A stretch of DNA of 57,562 nt from Anaerolineales bacterium. Its GTDB lineage: Bacteria > Chloroflexota > Anaerolineae > Anaerolineales > RBG-16-64-43. The stretch is from the NCBI GenBank assembly GCA_016928575.1, contig JAFGKK010000024.1, positions 1-57,562 on the forward strand, given 5' to 3'. The notes beneath the pieces are model-generated. The model made no database searches and was not told the origin of the DNA. It saw only the letters and a list, made by a program, of their open reading frames with translations. Made by a program: the position numbers and the translations under genes. Shown here piece by piece: positions 26,769-35,540 of this stretch (position 1 is the first letter of the stretch; every line of letters begins with the position of its first letter).

Positions 26769-27980
26769 TCATCCGTTCCAGGTTTCCAGGGCTTCCACCG
26801 CACGCGGCGGGCCGCCGAGGGCGCAGATCTTCTCCCCGAGCCGCGCGGCGGCCGCGGCGTACGCCTCTCGCCCGCTCATCACTTCGCCGATCCAGCGCGC
26901 GTTGAAATCCGGAGCCTCGCCGAAGCGCCCGGCGCCCGCCGCCTGCACCCTTTCGGCGTTGAAGCGCCGCTCGAAGATCGGACCGGGGAAGAGCAGGAGC
27001 GGAACCTTGTGGGCGAGCGATTGGATGATGGTGTTGTGTCCGCCGTGGCAGAAGGTCCAATCGCAATGCGGCAACAGGTTTTCCGCGTCCCAAAACGGGC
27101 GGAACACCACCCCGCCGATCCGCTCCTCCTTTTGCAGAGTTTGGGAGCCGACGAGGCAGAAGAGCCGGGGAGTCCCTCCCCCAGCCGAATCCGGAAACAC
27201 TTGCGGCAAAACTTTTCGCATAACGGGCAATCCCACCGAACCGGTGCCCAGATACGCGAACGCGTACCGCCTTCCCGGCTCGGCCTGGAAAGAGGAATCG
27301 GCCGCCGCGCGGAATGAACGGAAAAGGCTTCCGGTAAAAACATAGTCGGGCGAGGCAGCAGCCTCCGGCTCCAATTCGGGGATGGACGGGACGATCTTAA
27401 GCGTGCGGCGGTCCAGGATCATTTCCTGCGGCTCGACGCTTTCCTTGCCGAAATCCCGCAAGACGCGCCCGGCGGCGGCGTGTACCATCCGCCAGGCGAA
27501 CCCGCCGATGCCGACCTTGAGCATGCCGGCGTAGGTGCAGGCGATGGGGATTCCGCGGATCCGGGAGACGAGAAACGCCCCCGGATCGACCTCGGTGAAG
27601 AGGAAATCCGGCTTGTACTCATCCACCGCCGCCAGTTGGGAAGAGACCAACCGACGGAGGTAGCCGTAACGGGCGATGCCGGTGATCATCAGGACGAGCC
27701 AGATGCTGCCGATCGAACGCCCCGGCGGAACGGGGGGCACGACGTTTTGGCTGCGGGCTGAGAAGGCATCCGAAAGCGGCTTGGGCAGGCCGAACATCGT
27801 CGTCTGCGGCATGCGGAAGACCAGATGGCCGAGCGCTTCCAAACGGTCCGCCAGATACCCGGCGGCGCAGAAGGCGACCGCATGGCCGCGGACGACGGCC
27901 GCGCTTCCGAGCGCCAACACGCGGGTAAGGCTGCCCCAGGTTCCGGTCGGCGGGGAAAAGAGCGGGATTAAAATTTTCAT
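26769..27980 (-). CDS. GT-B glycosyltransferase, UGT/MGT-like
   Basis: A 403-residue GT1-like enzyme. The N-terminus (LIPLFSPPTGTWGSLTRVLALG) matches the first Rossmann strand and acceptor-domain start. Near the C-terminus, FCHGGHNTIIQSLAHKVPLLLFP is the nucleotide-sugar site equivalent to the HGG motif. It would transfer a sugar from a UDP- or dTDP-sugar to a small or lipid acceptor. It differs clearly from the broken enzyme at 8590. It lies 19 bases downstream of the ceramidase-like gene on the same strand, so the two are probably co-transcribed, which hints at a glycolipid role (inference). Confidence 0.85.
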   Translation of the reverse strand: MKILIPLFSPPTGTWGSLTRVLALGSAAVVRGHAVAFCAAGYLADRLEALGHLVFRMPQTTMFGLPKPLSDAFSARSQNVVPPVPPGRSIGSIWLVLMITGIARYGYLRRLVSSQLAAVDEYKPDFLFTEVDPGAFLVSRIRGIPIACTYAGMLKVGIGGFAWRMVHAAAGRVLRDFGKESVEPQEMILDRRTLKIVPSIPELEPEAAASPDYVFTGSLFRSFRAAADSSFQAEPGRRYAFAYLGTGSVGLPVMRKVLPQVFPDSAGGGTPRLFCLVGSQTLQKEERIGGVVFRPFWDAENLLPHCDWTFCHGGHNTIIQSLAHKVPLLLFPGPIFERRFNAERVQAAGAGRFGEAPDFNARWIGEVMSGREAYAAAAARLGEKICALGGPPRAVEALETWNG

Positions 27981-27999
27981 GGATCCCCATGCATGGGGG

Positions 28000-28785
28000 T
28001 TATTCGCCGTCTTCGGAATAATAATACAAAAACAACATCCCGGCCGACACCGCAGTCAGGAAATGCCACACGACGTGCCACTGCCACAGGCTGGCGGGGG
28101 CGCAGATCGCGCCGCTTTCATCGGCCATGTTAAGCGCGTAGGCGGCAAGGAAGCAACCCAGCGCGCCCAGCAGATACCGCGTTCGGATCCGCAGCAGCCG
28201 CCGGATCCAATGAGCCCCGACCTCCACGGCGGTCACGCCCACGATCAACCCCCCCAACAGCGGCCGCCGCATTCCGGGCGCGGCGAACCACAGTCCGCCG
28301 CATGCCGCCAACAGCAGAAAGTAGGCGGCGAGGAAAGCCGCATCGCTCCAGCGGCGCAGACGGGCCAGACCGTAAAGCAGGGCGTAGCCGGCGAAGGCGT
28401 ACATGCCGAGGTAGTCCAACCACCGGCCGGCATGGGTCAAGGATACGTGGAAGAAGAATGAGGTCACCCCGATGAATATCACCGCCAGCCCGAAACCGGC
28501 GGCGTACCCGCGATGGCGGGTCATCCGGTTCGCGCGCGCCGGAAACCATGCCGCCCCGCTCGCGCCGAGAATCAGCAGTCCGGCCAGGAGATAAAAAAGG
28601 TTGGAATAGCTGGAGAGCGGCTGGACGACCCCGCCGGCGCGGAACGCCTCGCAGAAACAGCCGGGGTAACAGGAGGCGAGCTTCCAGCCCGGCCAGGGGA
28701 ACGGCAACGCCTCGAGGCCGAGGGTCATGGCGGCGATGAGCGCGAAGGCCGCCAGCGGAAGAAAAAACGGCTTGAGGAACCTCAT
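28000..28785 (-). CDS. ceramidase-like (alkaline ceramidase / CREST) membrane hydrolase
   Basis: About 261 residues with seven hydrophobic helices. The metal-site pattern of alkaline ceramidases and CREST proteins can be read: CEAFRAGGVVQPLSSYSNLF, then SFFFHVSLTHAGRWLDYLGMY (Ser, His, Asp), and late WQWHVVWHFLTAV (two His). Family members hydrolyse amide or ester bonds in membrane lipids with a zinc ion. The start is uncertain: ATG 28785 begins just before the first helix, while ATG 28824 and 28881 are also in frame and none has a strong ribosome site. The adjacent glycosyltransferase suggests lipid modification. Confidence 0.75.
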   Translation of the reverse strand: MRFLKPFFLPLAAFALIAAMTLGLEALPFPWPGWKLASCYPGCFCEAFRAGGVVQPLSSYSNLFYLLAGLLILGASGAAWFPARANRMTRHRGYAAGFGLAVIFIGVTSFFFHVSLTHAGRWLDYLGMYAFAGYALLYGLARLRRWSDAAFLAAYFLLLAACGGLWFAAPGMRRPLLGGLIVGVTAVEVGAHWIRRLLRIRTRYLLGALGCFLAAYALNMADESGAICAPASLWQWHVVWHFLTAVSAGMLFLYYYSEDGE

Positions 28786-28958
28786 CCACCCCGAATTGTA
28801 TCCGGGATGGGTCGGTCCGGCCATCGGCCCGCGGGAGGGAAACAGGTCATCTTGAAGCCCGGCCGCAGGACGCGGTATCATCCGAAAACTCTTCCGGGAA
28901 GGAACCGGGCGCCTTGCGCATGGCGGAAGTCACCCCTTGCAGTCGAATTCACAGCCGG

Positions 28959-29999
28959 ATGACGGCGCATCCCCCGGGCCAGCCCCGGCGGGGCAGGGTT
29001 GCGCGGGCGGGGATTCTTGTAGCCGCCGCCGCGTGCGCGCTCGGATGCAGGTTGTTGGCCGCCGAAACCGCCCCCGCGCCCGCGCTCGAACCCGGCGGCA
29101 CGGCGACGCGGACTCCGTTCATGCCGCGTTTCAATTGGCCCGGGAATTCCCCACCCGCCGACAGCCCGACCCCGTCCGCCACCGCCACCGCCACCTCCAC
29201 TCTCACCCCCGCCCCCCAGGCATGGTACGACTACCCGATCATCCCCGCCATCAGCGACCGGGCGCGGGCGATCTTTGCGCACGGTCGATCCCTGGGCAAC
29301 ACCCCCAACGCCTTTTCGGTGATCGGCGATTGCGAAGGAATCCCTTCCCGCTTCCTGGGCGTGTTCGACTCCCACCCTTCCTACTATCGTCTGGGGGAGT
29401 ATGCCTACCTGCAGCGAACCATCGAACACTTCCGGGGATATTTCGGCCGGATCAGCCGCGCTGCGCACGACAGCTTCACCACATCGTCAGTGCTCTCTCC
29501 GCTCTGGGCGCATCCGGCGTACTGCCTTTCCGGCGAGACTCCGCTGGGATGCGAATTGCGAATCAACCGCCCCAGCTTCGCCTTGGTCACGATCGGGACG
29601 ATGGATTACCTTAACCCGCCGCGTTTCGAGCCGCAGATGCGGATCATCATCGAGACCCTGATCCAAAATGGGACCGTCCCGATCCTTTACACCAAAGCCA
29701 GCAATTACGAAGGAAATTGGAGCATCAACGCTGCGGTGGGGCGGCTGGCGTACGAGTACGACGTTCCGCTGTGGAACTTTTGGCGGGCGGTCCAGCCCCT
29801 GCCTTCGCACGGCCTGCAGGCGGACGGACTGCATCTGACCTGGGCCTACAACTACTTCGACGACCCCTGGTCGATGCAGCATGGATGGCCGTGGCGCAAC
29901 CTCACCGCCCTCCAGGCGCTCGACGCCGCCTGGTTGGCGATGGCGGACACCCCGCCGGTGGATCTTTCCGGCCCGCCCGCCATCGGGGCTTCCGGCTGA
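28959..29999 (+). CDS. SGNH/GDSL-like lipoprotein with Cys at the nucleophile position
   Basis: A 346-residue exported protein with a lipobox (CALGC, Cys at about residue 30), then a Pro/Thr/Ala-rich linker to about residue 90. The globular part has the order of SGNH blocks. SVIGDCEGIPSRFLG stands where GDS is usual, VTIGTMDYLNP stands for the GTND block, and ADGLHLTW holds the Asp289-x-x-His292 pair. The nucleophile Ser is replaced by Cys125. It may hydrolyse esters outside the cell with a Cys nucleophile or have lost catalysis. ATG 28959 gives a normal-length signal peptide; ATG 28920 and TTG 28914 are alternatives. Transcribed divergently from the ceramidase-like gene. Confidence 0.75.
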   Translation: MTAHPPGQPRRGRVARAGILVAAAACALGCRLLAAETAPAPALEPGGTATRTPFMPRFNWPGNSPPADSPTPSATATATSTLTPAPQAWYDYPIIPAISDRARAIFAHGRSLGNTPNAFSVIGDCEGIPSRFLGVFDSHPSYYRLGEYAYLQRTIEHFRGYFGRISRAAHDSFTTSSVLSPLWAHPAYCLSGETPLGCELRINRPSFALVTIGTMDYLNPPRFEPQMRIIIETLIQNGTVPILYTKASNYEGNWSINAAVGRLAYEYDVPLWNFWRAVQPLPSHGLQADGLHLTWAYNYFDDPWSMQHGWPWRNLTALQALDAAWLAMADTPPVDLSGPPAIGASG

Positions 30000-30069
30000 C
30001 TCCGGCTTTCCAAACCCCCGACGGCCGTGCGGCCCCAAGGCTCCTTCGGAGGAACCGTCCGGCGGCGTC

Positions 30070-31971
30070 TCAGGTCCGGAACTGGGTTTCGTACAGGCGC
30101 GCGTACAATCCGTCGATCGCAAGCAGTTGCCCGTGCGTGCCGCGCTCGACGATCTTTCCGCGGTCCATCACCAGGATCGTATCGGCCGAGAGGATCGTGC
30201 TCAGGCGGTGGGCGATGACGATGTTGGTCCGCCCGGCCATGACGCGCCCCAGCGCCTCCTGAATCAGCGCCTCGGACTCGCTGTCGAGGTGGCTGGTGGC
30301 CTCGTCCAAGACCAGGATTGGGGGATCCTTCAGAATCACCCGGGCCAGCGCGATGCGCTGTTTTTCGCCTCCCGAAAGCCGGTAGCCGCGCTCTCCGACG
30401 ATCGTGTCGTATCCGTCCGGAAGCCCCGCGATATAGGCGTGGATGTTGGCGGTCCGGGCCGCCTGCTCGATCTCCTCCTGCGATGCGTCCGTCTTGGCGT
30501 AGGTCAGATTGGTGCGGATGGTGTCGTGGAAGAGGTACGCCTCCTGGGTCACCATCCCCACCGCCGCCGAAAGCGAATCCAGGCGCAGATCGCGGAGGTC
30601 GTGCCCGTCGAGGAGGATCCGCCCCGCGGCCGGGTCGTACAGGCGCGGGATGAGATAGGTCAGCGTGGTTTTTCCCGCGCCGGAAGGCCCGACCAGCGCG
30701 ACCAGCTGGCCGGGCGCGGCGCGGAAGGACACGTCCTCGAGGGCCGATCCCCTCGCCGGCGGGGCGCCCTCCTCCGCCGCGGGCCGCTCCGCCTCCTCCT
30801 TCGACATCACCGCCGTGACGGCGTCCATCCCGAACCGCTTCACGTCGGCCAGCAGTCCGCGTTCGTCCGCCGAATACCGGAAAGAAACGTTTTCGAACGC
30901 CAACTCGCCCCTCACTTCGCGGAGGCAGAGCGCGTTCGGCTTTTCGGGTACGTCCTGCGGCAGATCGAGCACCTCGAACACGCGCTCGAAACTCACCACC
31001 GAAGCGGAAAATTCCACCGGCGCGTTGGCCAATCCCTGCAGTGCGCCGTACAGGCCGCTCAGGTAGGAACCGAAGGCCACGATCGTTCCGACCGTGAAGG
31101 CTTTTTGAACGACCAGGTAGCCGCCGAAGCCGTAGACGAACGCGGTGCCGACCGCTGCCAGGAGGCCGACGAAGACGAAGAAACTCGCGCCGATCAGCGC
31201 GCGGCGGATCCCGAGGTCGCGCACCCGGGCCGCCCGGTCGCGGAAGCGCCGCCCTTCGTCCTGCGCGCGGCCGAACAGCTTCACCAGCAGCGCGCCGCTG
31301 ATGTTAAGGGTCTCGTTCATGTGGGCGTTCATCCGCGCGTTCATGTCCATCTGCCGCCGGGCCGCTTCCCGCAGGCTTCCGCTCAGCCGCCGGGAGACCA
31401 GCACGAACAGCGGCAGGATGCAGACGCTGACCAGCGTCAGCCGCCATTCGAGCGCCAGCATCACCCCCAGCAGCGCCGCGGCCTGGACAGTGTTGGTGAC
31501 AAGGTTCACCACGGTGTTGCCGATCGCATTCTGCGCGCCGACCACGTCGCTGTTCAGGCGGCTCATCAATTCGCCCACTTTGGTGTTGGTGAAGAACCGC
31601 AGCGAGAGGCGCTGCAGTTTGTCGAACAGCGCCACCCGCAGGTCGTAGATCACGCCCTCGCCGACTCCGGCGTTCAGCCGCCGCTGGAGGACACCCGCGG
31701 CGCCGTGCAGGACCGGGATCAGGAACAGCCCCAGCGCGAGCCACGCCAGCCGCGGAAGATCCCCGGCGGGCAGGACCCGGTCGATCATCTCGCGGAAGAT
31801 GAGCGGGGTGACAAGCGAAAGGGCTGCGTTGAAGAGGATCAGCAGCAGCATCCCGGCGATCGCCCTTGCATACGGGCGCGCATAGGCCGTCACGCGCAGC
31901 AGCAGCGCGCGGCTGACTTTCGGCTGCCGATCCTCGGGGTTTAACATCGCCACCCGGCCGAAACCATGCAT
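30070..31971 (-). CDS. ABC exporter, fused membrane and ATPase domains, with NBD insertion
   Basis: A 633-residue half-exporter of the MsbA/LmrA/BmrA type. A six-helix membrane domain covers about residues 20-330. The ATPase domain has Walker A GPSGAGKTT at about 424, Q-loop TQEAYLF, signature YRLSGGEKQR, Walker B ILVLDEATSHLDSE and the switch His in IAHRLST. Between the strand FENVSFRYS (about 356) and Walker A there are about 68 residues instead of the usual 32 or so. The extra part contains LLADVKRFGMDAVTAVMSKE and an Ala/Glu/Pro-rich stretch. It likely works as a homodimer exporting a lipid or hydrophobic compound. ATG 31947 is an alternative start. Confidence 0.92.
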   Translation of the reverse strand: MHGFGRVAMLNPEDRQPKVSRALLLRVTAYARPYARAIAGMLLLILFNAALSLVTPLIFREMIDRVLPAGDLPRLAWLALGLFLIPVLHGAAGVLQRRLNAGVGEGVIYDLRVALFDKLQRLSLRFFTNTKVGELMSRLNSDVVGAQNAIGNTVVNLVTNTVQAAALLGVMLALEWRLTLVSVCILPLFVLVSRRLSGSLREAARRQMDMNARMNAHMNETLNISGALLVKLFGRAQDEGRRFRDRAARVRDLGIRRALIGASFFVFVGLLAAVGTAFVYGFGGYLVVQKAFTVGTIVAFGSYLSGLYGALQGLANAPVEFSASVVSFERVFEVLDLPQDVPEKPNALCLREVRGELAFENVSFRYSADERGLLADVKRFGMDAVTAVMSKEEAERPAAEEGAPPARGSALEDVSFRAAPGQLVALVGPSGAGKTTLTYLIPRLYDPAAGRILLDGHDLRDLRLDSLSAAVGMVTQEAYLFHDTIRTNLTYAKTDASQEEIEQAARTANIHAYIAGLPDGYDTIVGERGYRLSGGEKQRIALARVILKDPPILVLDEATSHLDSESEALIQEALGRVMAGRTNIVIAHRLSTILSADTILVMDRGKIVERGTHGQLLAIDGLYARLYETQFRT

Positions 31972-32085
31972 GGGATTTTTCTTCTCCTTCCCAAAGGATC
32001 CGGGAGTGCGCGTCCGGACAGGCCCTCCCGGACGCTTTCATCATCTCACTTTATAATATATATCAGCCGCCGCCGGGAGAAGGCC

Positions 32086-32835
32086 ATGAATCGGACCACG
32101 CTGAGCATTGCGATCGTCATCGGAGGAAGCCTCGCGGCCTGCACTCTGGCGCCGGGCGCATCCCCGACGGCGGCGCCAACGGCGACTCTACCGCCAGCGG
32201 CGACCGCCACCGAGCGGCCGCCCCCCACCGTCACTCCGACCTTCACCCCGACCGACACGCCCACGGCGACGCCGTTCCTCCCCTTCGAAATCGCCATCGC
32301 TTCGACCGACGCCGCCAACCTGCGGGCCGGCCCCGGATACCTGTTCCTGATCCTGAAAATCCTGCCGCCGGGAACCAAGGTGCAGCTGCTCGGCCGCGCC
32401 CCGGGCAGCGAATGGTTCCTCGTTCAAACGGCGAACAACCTGGAGGGCTGGGTGTTCGGAAAACTGCTGCGCCGGGACGAGGAATTGCTCCACGCGCCGA
32501 TCGTCGAGCCTTCCGATGCCGGCGTCATCCGCGGAAGGGTGCTCGATTCCGCCGGCACGCCCATGCTCGGGATCGGGTTTACCGTTTCCCGCCGTGCGGC
32601 TCCGGCCGAACCCGGCAACCCGGTGGTGACGGACGCGAATGGGGAATTCTACTCTTTCCAACCGTACAAAGGCGGCGTGTGGACGGTCACCTTCACCGGA
32701 GTCGCCTGCGAGAGCAACGCGTGGCTGGACGCCGGGTGCACCTACTACAAGGAAGGATACCGGGGAGCCGTCGAACCCCTGGCCCGGGACGTCCGCCTGC
32801 CGCAGGAGGGAATTCTGGAATTTACGTGGATGTGA
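32086..32835 (+). CDS. SH3-domain lipoprotein with Thr/Pro linker and carboxypeptidase-regulatory-like fold
   Basis: A 249-residue lipoprotein. The signal ends with lipobox LAAC (Cys19), followed by a Thr/Pro/Ala linker to about residue 65 (TPTFTPTDTPTATPF). A bacterial SH3 domain follows (AANLRAGPGYLFLILKILPPG) at about 72-128, then a beta-sandwich (VIRGRVLDSAGTPMLGIGF) that resembles carboxypeptidase-regulatory-like domains, to the end. SH3 domains of this type bind cell wall components, so a surface role is likely. GGGAGAAGG before ATG 32086 is a clear ribosome site, and AT-rich TATAATATATAT lies 25 bases upstream as a possible -10. Confidence 0.85.
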   Translation: MNRTTLSIAIVIGGSLAACTLAPGASPTAAPTATLPPAATATERPPPTVTPTFTPTDTPTATPFLPFEIAIASTDAANLRAGPGYLFLILKILPPGTKVQLLGRAPGSEWFLVQTANNLEGWVFGKLLRRDEELLHAPIVEPSDAGVIRGRVLDSAGTPMLGIGFTVSRRAAPAEPGNPVVTDANGEFYSFQPYKGGVWTVTFTGVACESNAWLDAGCTYYKEGYRGAVEPLARDVRLPQEGILEFTWM

Positions 32836-32957
32836 AATCCCGCCCGGCCCGCTCCTCCGACGCGGCAGATGCGGAAAGGACCGGAGCAGCCGCCCGGGCG
32901 GATCCAACCGACCGAAAAAGCAGATACCATCCGCCACTTGCGCAGAGGAGCGAACCG

Positions 32958-33437
32958 ATGAACATCAAGAATTTGATCCTTGTGAGTGTGATCGGCGCGG
33001 CAATCAGCGTGGTTTTTTCCAATGTGTCGTTCCTGAATTTCACCGTCTGTTTCTGTTGCGCGCCGTATTGGGCCAGCGCGATCTTCGCCGTGTGGCTTTA
33101 CCGGCGGATGACCTTCCCCGGCTCGTTGACCCTCGGCCAGGGCGTGATCATCGGTCTGCTGATCGGCCTGCTGGCCACCGCGGCCAGCTTGGCCTTAAGC
33201 ATGCTCGGCCTGTTCAACACCGCCGAGTTGATGAACCGGGTCCAATCCTTTGTTCCGCCCGATTCGAACATCAGCATCCCGATGGAGATCAATACGGAAT
33301 ACCGCTTCGGATGCAGTTGCGGAGTCGAAGTGATTTTCTGCCTAATCGGCGGTCTGATCGGCGGCGCGCTCTTCCGCACGGACAAGGGAACTCCTCCGCC
33401 TCCGCCGGATTCCTCCCTGCCGCGGATGAATGTATAA
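32958..33437 (+). CDS. small four-helix membrane protein of unknown function
   Basis: A 159-residue protein with four hydrophobic segments: FLNFTVCFCCAPYWASAIFA in the first half, GVIIGLLIGLLATAASLALS, and near the end CGVEVIFCLIGGLIGGALF. The C-terminal tail is proline-rich. Several cysteines lie in or near the membrane. It resembles the general DUF4199 pattern (TLGQGVIIGLLIGL) but I do not assign it. GAGGAGCG precedes ATG 32958. It lies 122 bases after the SH3 lipoprotein gene on the same strand and may be co-transcribed. Confidence 0.7.
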   Translation: MNIKNLILVSVIGAAISVVFSNVSFLNFTVCFCCAPYWASAIFAVWLYRRMTFPGSLTLGQGVIIGLLIGLLATAASLALSMLGLFNTAELMNRVQSFVPPDSNISIPMEINTEYRFGCSCGVEVIFCLIGGLIGGALFRTDKGTPPPPPDSSLPRMNV

Positions 33438-33893
33438 CCCGGCGCCGGACGACGGGAATTCTTCCGGCCGACGCGCTGTTTGGGGCGAAGAAATGTTACG
33501 GAATTCGGAACCCTAAGGGTTGTCCGAACCCTTGGGGTTCCCCTTTTCCGGGATGGAGGCGATCCATACCGAGGCCGGGAACCGGCAGGGCGCGCTCGCC
33601 GCGATCGGACGGCGCGATCCCGATTTGGCCGAGCGGGGCGCGCGGTTCGCCCGCGACGGCTGACGTTGGCGCGGAATTGAAACGCAAGCCCGATCGCTCG
33701 CCGCGCAGGCCGGGGTCACCTTCACCGGTTTCTACCTTCCCTGGAAACCGATCCTTCGCCGGCGACGCTGCAAATCCGTCCCGGGGACCGTCCCTCCGAG
33801 CACCGCAGCAGTCGGTCCGCGGGAGACGGGGAAACGCCGCGCGCCGCAACCCAACGTGCTATGATTTTCTTTTAATCCATCAGGAGACGGTCT
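33438..33893 (+). other. 456-nt spacer with a hairpin and a possible gene remnant
   Basis: A 15-bp hairpin lies at 33507-33541 (GGAACCCTAAGGGTT arm). From ATG 33553 a short frame with coding-like codons (36 residues, ending at TGA 33661) continues after the stop in the same frame for about 60 codons. This may be the remains of a gene, but I cannot identify it. Just before 33894, ATCAGGAGACGG is the ribosome site of the next gene, and TATGAT at about 33858-33863 could be its -10. Confidence 0.35.
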
Positions 33894-35516
33894 ATGCCTG
33901 AATCTCAGCCGTCAAAATCCGTCTGTCCCTCCTGCGGCGGGTCGATGGTTTTCGGGCCCGGAGAGATCTCCGTCCGCTGTCCGTTCTGTCATGCGACGGT
34001 GGAGAGGCCCTTGCAAACCGAGGGACCGGCCAAGGTAAGGACCGAATCCTCCCGGGTTTCCAGCCGGTTCCAACCCGCAACGCGCTCCGCCGAGTCGAAT
34101 CCCTCCACGGTGTTCGCCCGGGGAATGTGGGTTCTGGGATTGTCCGTCGCCGGTTTGGCGGTCGCGCTGGCGGCGGTCCTGATCGCCCGGCGGGCCTCCG
34201 AATCCGGCCTAGCCCTGCGGATCAGCGGACCGACCGCCGTGCTTTCCACCGACACGCCCGGCGAGCCGGAGTTCATCTCCCTAGTCTATGATTCCACCGC
34301 GGAAACATACTTGTTCACCCGGTTGAATCCGGCCCGGGGCAAGGTGATCTGGCGCGGTAAGCCATTTGACGAGATTTCCGATGTCGACCGGATCGCGGCC
34401 GGCGACGGAAAATTCTTCACGGTCGAAGGAACCAAGCTGTATGCCTACCGCGCCGCGGACGGCGCCGAACTGTGGCAGGCGGGCCTTTCCGACCAACTCG
34501 GATATTGCGATGAATGCCTGAGCGCCACCCACAGCCGTGTGATCGTTCTGACCGCGGATTACAATCTCCAAGTTTTCGACGCCGAAACCGGCGCCTCCGC
34601 CTGGAGCCGCTGGATGGACGGCTATACCAAAGGCTTCACCCTCGCCGACGGCGGATTGTGGGTGATCGATAAAGTCGGCGGCGCTTCCCGCCTGGTGTTC
34701 CTCGACCTTGCGGACGGCTCCGTGCTGAACCAGATCACGCCCGAATGCCGCCGCTCAGACGGCCTCGTGAGCTCGCCCCTGGATTCCATTTCGCCGTTCC
34801 TCCTGGATCCATCCCCTTCCGTCCGGTCCTCCGAGCGCTCGGTGTACCTGCTTTACGGATGGCACCCCGGATGCATCGAATGCCGGGACGCCGCTTCGGG
34901 AACCCTGCTTTGGCAAACCATCAGCGAAGAGGGATTTTCGCCCTCGCGGGATTTCGCCGTGCTGATGACGACGGAGACTCTGTTTTTCGCCTACCAGGAC
35001 ACGCTCTGGTCCGTCGGCAAATCCGACGGCGGACTTCGGGTGGTTTCCACGGGCGGTGATTATCACTTGGCGCCGCTGGCGCTCGAGCGGGGCGTGCTGG
35101 TCCTGCGCACCAAGCGCACTCGCGGGACAACCCAATTCGGCTTGCGCGGCGTGGATCCGCTGCGCGGGGAAACGCTGTGGGAATATCCGATCCCCGGCGG
35201 CAATCCCGCCGATCCGCCGGAAGCCGTCTACCGCCACGTCGACCAAGACGCGTCGATCTGGAGTTGGCGGATGGTCGACGGCCGGATCCGGCTGTTTCTC
35301 TTCCAAGCGGATCCGAGCCGGATCACCTTCGACGCCATCGATCCGCAAACCGGAACCGTTTCGGATCACGCAGTCCTGGCCCTGCCGATCGACGGCGATT
35401 CCTACTTCGGGCCGGAGATCCTGACCTGGCACGGAACGACCATCTGGTTTGTGGCGGACGGAACCCTATTGGCGGTCGACGTTTCCACAGCGACGCTCGC
35501 CCACCGGTTCTTATGA
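33894..35516 (+). CDS. zinc-ribbon, membrane-anchored PQQ-like beta-propeller protein
   Basis: A 540-residue protein in three parts. A zinc ribbon spans residues about 11-32 (CPSCGG then RCPFCHA), a single membrane helix about 80-101 (GLSVAGLAVALAAVLIA), and a long extracytoplasmic domain begins at about 115. The last part has repeated PQQ-like blades such as LYAYRAADGAELWQ, LQVFDAETGASAWSRW, CRDAASGTLLWQ and LRGVDPLRGETLWEYP. The zinc ribbon lies on the cytoplasmic side and the propeller outside. No enzymatic residues are seen, so a scaffold or sensor role is possible. The GNAT gene starts 25 bases after it. Confidence 0.82.
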   Translation: MPESQPSKSVCPSCGGSMVFGPGEISVRCPFCHATVERPLQTEGPAKVRTESSRVSSRFQPATRSAESNPSTVFARGMWVLGLSVAGLAVALAAVLIARRASESGLALRISGPTAVLSTDTPGEPEFISLVYDSTAETYLFTRLNPARGKVIWRGKPFDEISDVDRIAAGDGKFFTVEGTKLYAYRAADGAELWQAGLSDQLGYCDECLSATHSRVIVLTADYNLQVFDAETGASAWSRWMDGYTKGFTLADGGLWVIDKVGGASRLVFLDLADGSVLNQITPECRRSDGLVSSPLDSISPFLLDPSPSVRSSERSVYLLYGWHPGCIECRDAASGTLLWQTISEEGFSPSRDFAVLMTTETLFFAYQDTLWSVGKSDGGLRVVSTGGDYHLAPLALERGVLVLRTKRTRGTTQFGLRGVDPLRGETLWEYPIPGGNPADPPEAVYRHVDQDASIWSWRMVDGRIRLFLFQADPSRITFDAIDPQTGTVSDHAVLALPIDGDSYFGPEILTWHGTTIWFVADGTLLAVDVSTATLAHRFL

Positions 35517-35540
35517 CCCGCGCGGCCCGGACGGCAAGCC

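Noticed and set aside
25724-26905. 393-codon plus-strand frame across the lipoprotein gene
   Set aside because: It crosses a bidirectional terminator and lacks domain content; the minus-strand lipoprotein has a signal peptide and ribosome site.
31145-31648. 167-codon plus-strand frame with Ser/Thr/Arg-rich sequence
   Set aside because: Lies wholly within the membrane domain of the minus-strand ABC exporter.
29881-31944. 687-codon plus-strand frame opposite the ABC exporter
   Set aside because: Mirror of the exporter gene; Asp/Arg/Val/Gln-rich with no recognisable fold.
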